DNA of 64,000 nt from Thecaphora thlaspeos (Eukaryota > Basidiomycota > Ustilaginomycetes > Urocystidales > Glomosporiaceae). Under the pieces are notes generated by a model, which made no database searches, had not been told where the DNA came from, and worked only from the letters and a program-made list of their open reading frames with translations. A program made the position numbers and the translations under genes. Below, in pieces: positions 57,041 to 64,000 of this stretch (position 1 is the first letter of the stretch; every line of letters begins with the position of its first letter). The stretch is from contig UWYS01000004.1 of assembly GCA_900291925.1 (NCBI GenBank), positions 868,001 to 932,000 of the forward strand, read 5' to 3'.

Positions 57041-57618
57041 ACAAGGCAGGCATATGTTTGCCGCTTGGTTCCCATTCCCTTTCTCGGCTCCACTTCCCGT
57101 TCTTCGCCCTTTCTCTCCTTCAGCACTCGGTCGACACATTGCTGCCTTGCAAACTCTTCCTAGACAAGACTTTCCCCTCTGGCCCTTCCATTGCACTTCC
57201 ACATATACATCTGCAGGGCGATCTGGCAGTTCTCGACGTAATCCTAGCAAGCTTCTCTCAAGATCGCGCCGTCAGGAGAGGCGAAGGATTTGAACCCGCG
57301 CTCTACCGCCACCTCGCCTCCAACCTTCGGACTTCCGGAGTAGCGTAGCTCCATCGGCGTCGGTGCTGTGAAGACGGGAGCGTGGTATAGGGTGCGGGTC
57401 GCGCCTGTGGGACTTGGTCTCTCTGCGTTCGGATCAGCTCGGCTCGGCTCGGCTCGGCCCTAGGCTTGGACTCGGCATCCTTGTTCTGCTCGCCTTGCTC
57501 TCTCCGCGAAAGTGTGACGTAGAGACTGACAGCTTCTTCCCACCCTTCTCATCCTGATCCACGACCTCTGCTTCTCTTCTCGCCTCTCCTCCCTGCTTCC
57601 TTTTTCCGCCCCCTTCAG
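57041..57618. other. Region upstream of BCKDHB exon, first exon not found
   Basis: 578 bp between the uL10m stop codon and the acceptor of the BCKDHB exon. A branch-point-like CTGAC and polypyrimidine tract precede the CAG at 57616-57618, so an intron ends here. No upstream exon with a start codon and presequence could be identified on either strand. It includes four CTCGG units (57438-57457). Confidence 0.5.
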
Positions 57619-58608
57619 GCGATCCGAGACGCCCAAGCGCACGCGCTGGCCGCTGACGAGACGACGTGCGTCTTTGGCGAGGACGTCGCGTTTGGCGGAG
57701 TCTTCCGCTCCACTGTTGGTCTGGCGGAAGAGTTTGGGCGGGAGCGCGTCTTCAACACGCCCCTGTGCGAGCAGGGTTTGGTGGGCTTCGGCATCGGCAT
57801 GGCCGACATGGGCCACACGGCCGTGGCCGAGGTGCAGTTTGCCGACTACATCTTCCCGGCTTTCGACCAGATTGTCAACGAGGCGGCCAAGTACAACTAC
57901 CGCTCCGGTGGCATGTTTTCGGCGGGCAAGCTGACGATCCGCAGCCCGTGCATGGCGGTGGGCCACGGGGCGCTGTACCACTCGCAGAGCGTCGAGCAGT
58001 TCTTCATGGCCGTACCGGGCGTCAAGGTGGTCGTGCCGCGCTCGCCGATCCAGGCAAAGGGACTGCTGCTCGCGTCGATCCGCGATCCCAACCCCGTCAT
58101 CTTCCTCGAGCCCAAGGTCCTCTACCGCGCCTCGGTCGAGCAGGTGCCCGAGGACGACTTTACCCTCCCGCTCTCCAAGGCCGAAATCATCGAGCCGGGC
58201 AAGGACATCACGCTGCTCTCGTGGGGTACGCCGCTGTACTCGTGCGTCGAGGCGATCAACATGCTGCGCAACCCTCCCAACTCGATCGCCGAACACTTTC
58301 CCAAGGACCTGCGCAACGCTTCGGTCGAACTCATCGACCTCCGCACCATCCTACCCTGGGACCGCGAGACGGTCGCCAAGAGCGTCGCCAAGACGGGCCG
58401 ATGCGTCATCGTCCACGAGGCGCCCATCACCGCCGGCGCCGGAGCAGAGATCGGCGCTTACCTCCAGGACAAGTGCTTCCTCAACCTCGAGGCGCCCATC
58501 TGCAGGATCGGAGGGTGGGATACCCCCTTTCCGCATGTCCACGAGGCCTTCTACAAGCCCGAGACGATCAGGATCGCCGATGCCCTTGTTCGCACGCTCA
58601 AGTACTAG
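57619..58608 (+). CDS. BCKDHB: Branched-chain 2-oxoacid dehydrogenase E1 beta, 5' exon(s) unresolved
   Basis: An open exon of 329 codons begins right after a splice acceptor (CCTTCAG) and reads [122 protein letters not shown] and [11 protein letters not shown]. These are strongly typical of BCKDH E1 beta rather than of pyruvate dehydrogenase. The alpha2beta2 E1 uses thiamine diphosphate to decarboxylate the keto acids of Leu, Ile and Val in the mitochondrial matrix; the Glu of FGEDVAFGG is the cofactor-activating residue. The human enzyme has about 60 more residues here (presequence plus KMNLFQ). The corresponding upstream exon is not visible in the 578 bp before it, so the true start is unknown. 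Confidence 0.85.
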   Translation, partial: AIRDAQAHALAADETTCVFGEDVAFGGVFRSTVGLAEEFGRERVFNTPLCEQGLVGFGIGMADMGHTAVAEVQFADYIFPAFDQIVNEAAKYNYRSGGMFSAGKLTIRSPCMAVGHGALYHSQSVEQFFMAVPGVKVVVPRSPIQAKGLLLASIRDPNPVIFLEPKVLYRASVEQVPEDDFTLPLSKAEIIEPGKDITLLSWGTPLYSCVEAINMLRNPPNSIAEHFPKDLRNASVELIDLRTILPWDRETVAKSVAKTGRCVIVHEAPITAGAGAEIGAYLQDKCFLNLEAPICRIGGWDTPFPHVHEAFYKPETIRIADALVRTLKY

Positions 58609-58879
58609 GCTGAGAGGATGGGACGATACGCGTCGCTGATGCTGAGTCTTTCGTTGTAGTCGGGCGTTTGTCGGCACAAGAATCAAGATGTCACGAGTTT
58701 TTCAGATCTGATCTACTGACGCTGCGGGCGAGTGTGCTTGCGTGGTTATGAGCTGGGTTGGTAGTGTACAAGGTGTAGGATGGAGAGGGCAGAGCTCGCT
58801 TCTCACCTATGAGCAGTGAAGGGGGGGGGTATAACGGGCAGCTGTAGCCTTTTCGGTGTGCTTCCAAGGATGGCGCGCC

Positions 58880-60321
58880 TCATAGGCCAAAGATGCGAAT
58901 CACGCCGGCATCCCTGGTAGCGTTGGCGGCGGCGAAACCACCACCACCGCTGCCGCCGCCGCCGCCTGCCGCCGTGGATGGAAGCTCGTCGCCGGCGTAG
59001 GCGAGCATCAGCTTGCTCGGATGCCATGCGAGCGTGTTGATCATGCCCGTTGCGGGGATCTTGTGGACGGTGTGTCCTGTCGCTACCGAAGACTGCGGCG
59101 GCGTCGGTGCGAGGGAGGAGCAAAGAGCAAGACGAAGGCGTGCGAGAGTCAAGCTCGGTCAGCTGCACGTCTTTGCCTTTTCCTGTCGGGATGGTGGGAC
59201 AAGACGAGAGGACGAACTCACAATGTCGATCCAAGGATCCTCGCCGCCTGCGGCTAAAAATTCTCCGTCGTGGGAAAAGCTGAGGCTCCTCGCTGGGAAC
59301 GAGAGCGATCCGGACATCCTGACGCTCATCCACTCCTGCATGTCCCAGAGGCCAATCATGCTATCTGCCGACGCCGTGGCCATGTACCTCGACATCGGAT
59401 CCACCTCGATGCAAAACACGTTGGCCGTATGCGCCACCATGCTGTGTACCTTCTCCCACCTCGTCGTCGTCGTCGTCGTTCTGCTGGTGCTCGACTCGTC
59501 GCCGACGAGGGGCGCCCGTGCATCGTGGATATGTACGCTGCCCGTTCCGCTCGTGAGGAGGAAGAGGGATCCGTCGGGCGACCATGTGAATTCGTTGATC
59601 TCCTCCACGGCAGCTCCGCCGGGACGGTTGCGGTCCTGGATCGTCTCGACGATGCGTCCCATCTTGAGGTCGATGATGCTGATCGTGTCCGTCTTGTCGC
59701 CAACGGCTATCTGGTGCCCTGCAGGGTGGAATGCGACATTAATGTTCGAGCCCGGCGTTGCGATCACGGAGATTGCCTTGGCAGCTATGGGGTCGGTTCG
59801 AGAGGGAGACGAGGTGGACGACCGGTCAGCTACAGTCAGCGGGGGACGTTTGAGAAGAACGCAGAGGCGGCGAGCTCCTCACTTCGAATGTCCCATACCC
59901 TGACCGACTTATCCACCGAGGCGGTGATGATCTGCTCCGGCGTGATCGGGCTCCATGCGAGCTGGTCGACGCTCTCGGTGTGCCCCCTCAGCTCGGTGGA
60001 TGCGCGTACGTCTACGCTGCGTTCGGGCGTCCAGATACGGACGGACCGATCGGCTCCACAGCTGGCCAGCCTGCGCCCATCGATGGACCACGCTACGCCG
60101 CGCACGCTGAGGCGATGACCACCCCTGAGCTCCTTTGGCGGTTTGAAGTTTTGGAAGGCCGGAAGCTGGAGGTGGCGCCAGGGTTGACCGAGAGATGGGG
60201 CAGTGGCTGTGGGTCAGTGCGGGGCAGAACAGAGTCAGAGCGAGGGATGGGCTTGGAGACGTACGACTATGCCTCGCTCGCGGAAGATTGCGGCGTCGGA
60301 GAGGGGGGCAGTTAGCGCCAT
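58880..60321 (-). CDS. THOC3: THO complex subunit 3 (WD40, TEX1/THOC3)
   Basis: Four exons, complement(58880..59092, 59222..59784, 59883..60165, 60265..60321), give 371 aa; all phases close. After a 30-residue N-terminus (MALTAPLSDAAIFRERGIV, LPAFQNFKPPKELRGGH), WD40 blades follow: VRGVAWSIDGRRLASCGADRSVRIW, LRGHTESVDQLAWSP...IITASVDKSVRVWDIRT, INVAFHPAGHQIAVGDKTDTISIIDL, INEFTWSPDGSLFLLTSGTGSVHIHD, NVFCIEVDPMSRYMATASADSMIGLWD, RSLSFSHDGEFLAAGGEDPWIDI, and INTLAWHPSKLMLAYAGDE...GVIRIFGL. The order and the first and last blades match THOC3/Tex1 of the TREX/THO complex, which couples transcription to mRNA export. A poly-Gly insertion interrupts the last blade. Other WD40 families are less likely. 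Confidence 0.88.
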
Positions 60322-60422
60322 GGTGCTCTTGATACGTTGTGTTGATGCTGCTCAAAGGGGAGGACCGCCTGGAGGGACCGGAGCGAGAAGTGGGGAGAGA
60401 GGCGGGGGGCCAAGTGGAGCAG

Positions 60423-60447
60423 CTCTCGCCCGCTTGTCGGGCGAGAG
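60423..60447. repeat. Perfect inverted repeat (10-bp stem, 5-nt loop)
   Basis: Arms CTCTCGCCCG (60423-60432) and CGGGCGAGAG (60438-60447) are exact reverse complements around a CTTGT loop. It lies 102-126 bp upstream of the THOC3 ATG, so it could be in that gene's 5' UTR or promoter. Confidence 0.95.
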
Positions 60448-60450
60448 AGG

Positions 60451-60477
60451 GATGAGAGCGCGCTGTGCGCTCTCATC
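60451..60477. repeat. Perfect inverted repeat (11-bp stem, 5-nt loop)
   Basis: Arms GATGAGAGCGC (60451-60461) and GCGCTCTCATC (60467-60477) are exact reverse complements around a GCTGT loop. Only three bases separate it from the preceding hairpin, and both loops have the form xCTnGT or similar five-base C-T-G-T content. Confidence 0.95.
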
Positions 60478-60866
60478 ACCCTCTGGGCCAAATATTGAGA
60501 TTCTTGACGATTTCTTCTTGGCGGACTGCCCCAGCGTTGGGCCGTCCGTCAGCGCTCGGAGCCCTCGGCGAGCTGCAGCGCCTCGCTCGTTGCAGCCCGA
60601 CCTCTCCCGCCTGCCGCGTCCGCCTCGAAAGCAACCTTCGGAGAGCCGGTCCCGCCCCTTCCTTCCTGAGGCGACCGACGGGCGAAAAAAAAAGAAAAAA
60701 AAAAAACAGAAAAATAGCACGAGCTCACCAGCAGGTGCTTGCGCTGCTGGTGTTGGTCCTCTGTACCTGGCTCGCACTCACGCCGCTCCCCCCTTCCCCT
60801 TCCTCACCATCATCACCTCACACACCAAACACCCTCTCCTCCTCACCGTCGAGTAATTCCTTCAAA

Positions 60867-61456
60867 ATGACTACCGAGCAGAGTGAGTCCCATCATCCCC
60901 TCCTCGCGCGCCAGGCAGAGAGCAGCTGGTCCTGGTAGCCTGTATGCTCACCCCTTGACCTCGCCCCTTGCCCTGCCTTTGCCCTTGACCCCTGGACCCT
61001 ACCGCGCGCGCAGCCTACATCATGATCAAGCCCGACGGCGTCGAGCGTGGCCTCGTCGGCGAGATCATCGCCCGCTTCGAGCGCCGCGGCTACCAGCTCG
61101 TCGCCATGAAGCTCGTCCACGCCTCCGTCGAGCACCTCGAGCAGCACTACGCCGACCTCAAGGGCAAGTCCTTCTTCCCCGGCCTCGTCAAGTACATGGC
61201 CAGCGGGCCCGTTGTCGCCATGGTCTGGCAGGGCAAGGACGTCGTCAAGCAGGGCCGCGTCCTCCTCGGCGCCACCAACCCCCTCGCCTCGGCCCCCGGT
61301 ACCATCCGCGGCGACTTCGCCATCGACGTCGGTCGCAACATCTGCCACGGCTCCGACGCCGTCGAGTCCGCCAAGAAGGAGATCACCCTCTGGTTCGGAG
61401 AGCAGAACCCCACCATCAACTACAACAAGACCATCAACTCGTGGGTCTACGAATAG
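60867..61456 (+). CDS. YNK1: Nucleoside diphosphate kinase
   Basis: Two exons, join(60867..60882, 61014..61456), give 152 aa, the standard family length. The first exon codes only for MTTEQ plus one base; the 131-nt intron is phase 1 and restores [19 protein letters not shown]. Motifs: KPDGV (phosphate binding), [44 protein letters not shown] with active-site H117, and the C-terminal WVYE. The enzyme transfers the gamma-phosphate from ATP to NDPs through phospho-histidine, as a hexamer in the cytosol and mitochondria. Codon use is extremely biased to C-ending codons, more than in neighbours, as expected for a highly expressed gene. The A-rich tract upstream could be a promoter element. Confidence 0.97.
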
Positions 61457-62068
61457 ACGCTTCGCTCCAGCACGCCGTCGCGTCGCGCTTCCCTCGTTCG
61501 CCTGTTTGAGGAACACGCCCTCCTTGTAGCACACCCCTCCCCTCCCACAGCGATGCGATCCTCTCTTCTCGTCTCAACGAGCTGGACTAGAGTAGACGCA
61601 CGAGGAAAGAGAGATGTCAATCAAGTACGCCCGGCACATGTCGTCGTTGTCTTCCCTTGACATCGCATCGTGTGAGTGTGCCATCTGCGTGTGTGCGTGT
61701 GCGGTGTAGGCGTGTCACAGGCCGATCGATTGCAAAGCGTCGAGAGAGGGTCTTCAAGAGCGAGAGTACAGTAAGATGAGCAGTGAGAACAAGACCAGCG
61801 AGTCCACAGCTGCAGGAGAATCGACCCGCTTGTGGGCAGGAGGAGGCTCGAAACCGAGCAAGAGGGGCGGACGCAGCGAGAAGCCAAGATGCAAAGACAG
61901 GTACGAAGCGTGATACAGAGAAGGCGAGATGACAGACTTTTGAGGAAAAGCGGACGCGTATGAGACGGGCGCATGCAGGATCGAGGCGTGCGCGGTGCGG
62001 GACGCTGCGCGACAGTACGGTACGGTTGTGAGAGCTGGATCAGATGGCGTTGCGGTGCGAGAGCAGGA
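61457..62068. other. Convergent 3' region
   Basis: 612 bp between the kinase stop and the NDT80-like stop codon. Nothing coding was recognised. A GTGTGCGTGTGCG stretch near 61689-61702 is simple sequence. Confidence 0.45.
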
Positions 62069-64000
62069 TCAGATGACGTTGCGTATGTCCATCACGAAGG
62101 GCTGGCAGCGCTTCACTATCCTCGACGACGGCGAAGGCGACGGGGCCTCGCGCAGGGAAAGAGGCTCGAAATGACGGTCAAAGGAGAAGTCGGAGCAGTC
62201 GCTGCTGCTATCGCTGTCGCTGTGATTGCGGGTGCGAGGCATGCCGGGCACCAGCGCGGCCGCCACACCTGACGTAGGAGGTGCACTTGCACCTTGCACC
62301 TCAGCCTCGTCCATCGTGTCGGCAGTGGTGAAGGTAGGCTGTGCAGGGGTCGGCCCGACTCGACGTACGCCGCCGATGCTGGCCATCCTTCGGGGTGACT
62401 GGCGAGGCAATTCCGCGGCACTACTGCCGCGGTGCGCCCGCGGACCGTTCCTAGCGTGCGGCTTCGAATATGACGGCGTGTAGTGCATCTTCGACCGCCC
62501 GCGAACCGTGATGGGCTGCGAGAAGGTGCAGGCCACCTCGATGACATTGGAGGCGGTGGCGACCGCAGCCGCAGTCACTGCTCCTGGACCGACGCCAGCC
62601 GCGGCACGTCGCGTCCTGCGGCCTGTGCCGCTGCCTCCGGACAGGGAGTTCGGATCCACATGGGCGTGGATCGTCAGCTTGAGGGCATAGTACTGCTGGC
62701 CAGCGTGGCCCTTCTGTCCGTTGTTGAGCGTTGCTGAGCGGATCTGGATCCTGCGGAAGGCCGCAACGTAGCTGCCGAGCTCCTGGCTGCGCTCGTTGAA
62801 CGCCGGGTCTCCGCTCAGATCGCCGCCGAGAGCCAACGGCCTGGGGAGGACGTCGCTCCGCGGGCCTCGTTCACGGGCAGAGCCGAACTGGATCAGGGCG
62901 ATTTCGTGTTGCGGAAGCTCGCTGACGCCGCCGAGGTGGTTGGCGATGTGCGCCGACACCGTCACCGTGAAGTGGGTCACCGGGAGGACGTCGGAAGAGC
63001 CAACTCGCCTAGCGAAGACTTGAGACGGTTCGGCCTTTCGACCCGTCGCCTCCTTTGTCAGACAGCAGGCGGCATCGATCTTGAGATCTGTGACGTAGAG
63101 CGGAGAGAGTCCGGAGCAGGTAGGCAGAGATGGACTCGAAAACTGGCTCAGCTCGCTCCTCCCTTGCGTCTTCCACCGAAACTAATAGTCTCTTCACCTA
63201 CAGTTACGTCGGTAGCAGGCCCACTTTCCATCGCTGCAGTCAACGCAGCGACGCGGTCACAGGAATGTGTTGTCTTGTGAGTCGGAAGGGGTCCCGGCGG
63301 ACGAGTGCATTTATAATGACAGGATTTTACTCACACGATCACAAAGCAGCTGTGGGTGGTGCTCTTTATGTCGCACGCAAGCCTGCTCATTAGAGTTCGG
63401 TGAGAGAGTGCCGGCGCGATTAGATCAGCTGCTCAAGGTTTGGAAGGCTGATCCTGATTGACATCTACTGCGCTACTCACAAGTTGCCGTCCGCGTCCAT
63501 GAGTTCCGCCCGCATCATTGTGGGTCGCGTGAAAATCTCACCACTCTCGCCCTCTTGGAATGTATGTCGCGATGAGACAGGATTAGGGACAGGCGCGTCA
63601 AACAAGGATTCTTCAGGGACAGGATTGCCGGTGGGTGCAGAGGTGTCGATCAACGGCCTCGCCGCGTCCATGTCGTCGTCGTCATCCATCGCCATGTGGC
63701 TCGGTCGACGAGGCTGGCGCATGCTCTGACCTCCGACAAGGTCGTCAATACGCATGCAGTCAATGGAAAGTGGTCGAGCATCGACGAGGAGTCCTCCGCC
63801 AAGCGGGAAAGGTGACGGGGCCGCTTGTTCCTTCCTGGCTCCCATCATCGCGGTTGTCGGCGGCAACGGCGCGGCAGGTCCAGAAAATGCGTGTGCTAGT
63901 TTTAAGACGGGAACGTGCCAGTAAGCGTCATACTTTGCAGGGCTCGTCAGCCTGACGGCGGGAAGTTGCAGCGGGTGATGGACCGCCGGCGGCGAAATAT
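62069..64000 (-). CDS. NDT80/PhoG-like transcription factor, partial (N-terminus off window)
   Basis: Recognised pieces on the minus strand, 5' to 3': an open exon from beyond 64000 to 63481, ending EIFTRPTMMRAELMDADGNL; a short exon 63202..63233 reading DGKWACYRRN; an exon starting at about 63142 (FFESISAY); then a long frame to the stop at 62069 with SPLYVTDLKIDAACC, THFTVTVSAHIANHL, IALIQFGSARERGP, FRRIQIRSATLNNGQKGHAGQQYYALKLTIHAHV and FSQPITVRGRSKMHY. These are the successive blocks of the NDT80/PhoG DNA-binding domain (the RSATxNNG and VRGRS blocks are diagnostic). Two problems: the block usually between the first two exons (of the type ISAKIDRGFF) is not found, and one surplus base at about 63119 breaks the frame between SAY and the next block. 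The family includes yeast Ndt80 (meiosis), Vib-1 and XprG (nutrient response). The target genes here are unknown. Confidence 0.68.

Larger units (their letters stand above)
60322..60866. other. Divergent promoter THOC3 / nucleoside diphosphate kinase
   Basis: 545 bp shared upstream region. It contains two adjacent perfect hairpins (60423-60477) nearer to THOC3 and an A-rich tract (60685-60716) nearer to the kinase gene. A pyrimidine-rich leader precedes the kinase ATG. Confidence 0.6.

Noticed and set aside
57268..57330. tRNA-like sequence on the minus strand with a T-loop (GGTTCAAATCC) and a D-arm-like GGTAGAGC
   Set aside because: The T-stem has a mismatch, there is no matching 5' acceptor arm within 150 nt, and no anticodon arm fits between the D-like and T-like parts. 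At most it is a tRNA-derived fragment.
61629..61720. GT/GTGTGC-rich tract considered as a telomere-like repeat
   Set aside because: The units are irregular and short, and the tract lies in a gene-dense interior region.

Overview
The window is nuclear DNA from a filamentous or yeast-like basidiomycete. Evidence seen directly: split genes with short spliceosomal introns (GTGAGT or GTAAGT donors, CAG/TAG acceptors, mostly 50-250 nt), GC-rich third codon positions, Ser/Ala/Gly-rich insertions in conserved proteins, and fungal families such as ROT1, a fungal-type PSD2, NAR1 and a CFEM-like wall protein. The protein style suggests a smut relative (Ustilaginomycotina), but that placement is an inference. 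No bacterial features, transposon, CRISPR array, rRNA or convincing tRNA were seen.

Layout, left to right: an edge-truncated D-arabinose dehydrogenase-like aldo/keto reductase (-); MAM3/CNNM transporter (-); C2-domain phosphatidylserine decarboxylase PSD2 (-); a B12D/NDUFA4-like mitochondrial miniprotein (+); ER chaperone ROT1 (+); a VanZ-like membrane protein (-); a small TPR protein (-); the helicase SEN1 (+); a giant CSC1/OSCA-type channel (+); V-ATPase subunit d VMA6 (+); a GPI-type cysteine-rich wall protein (-); zinc alcohol dehydrogenase (+); a protoporphyrinogen oxidase joined to an NDUFAF7-type methyltransferase in one reading frame (-); NADP-glutamate dehydrogenase broken by a 283-bp inversion (-/+); a compositionally odd region with a doubtful gene; NAR1 (+); an aldo/keto reductase joined to mitochondrial ribosomal protein uL10m in one frame (+); BCKDH E1-beta (+, 5' part not found); THOC3/TEX1 (-); nucleoside diphosphate kinase (+); and an NDT80-like transcription factor (-) running off the right edge.

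Most of these are housekeeping genes, and no single pathway cluster is present. There is a mitochondrial bias: NDUFA4-like, PPOX plus complex I assembly factor, uL10m, BCKDHB, and NAR1 for cytosolic Fe-S proteins. The most notable points are two independent in-frame fusions, each carrying an internal mitochondrial-presequence-like stretch just upstream of the second domain; a precise small inversion that splits the GDH gene; single-base frame slips in GDH and the NDT80-like gene; and two adjacent perfect hairpins in the THOC3/NDK divergent promoter. Exon boundaries were placed by eye from splice consensus, phase and family similarity.
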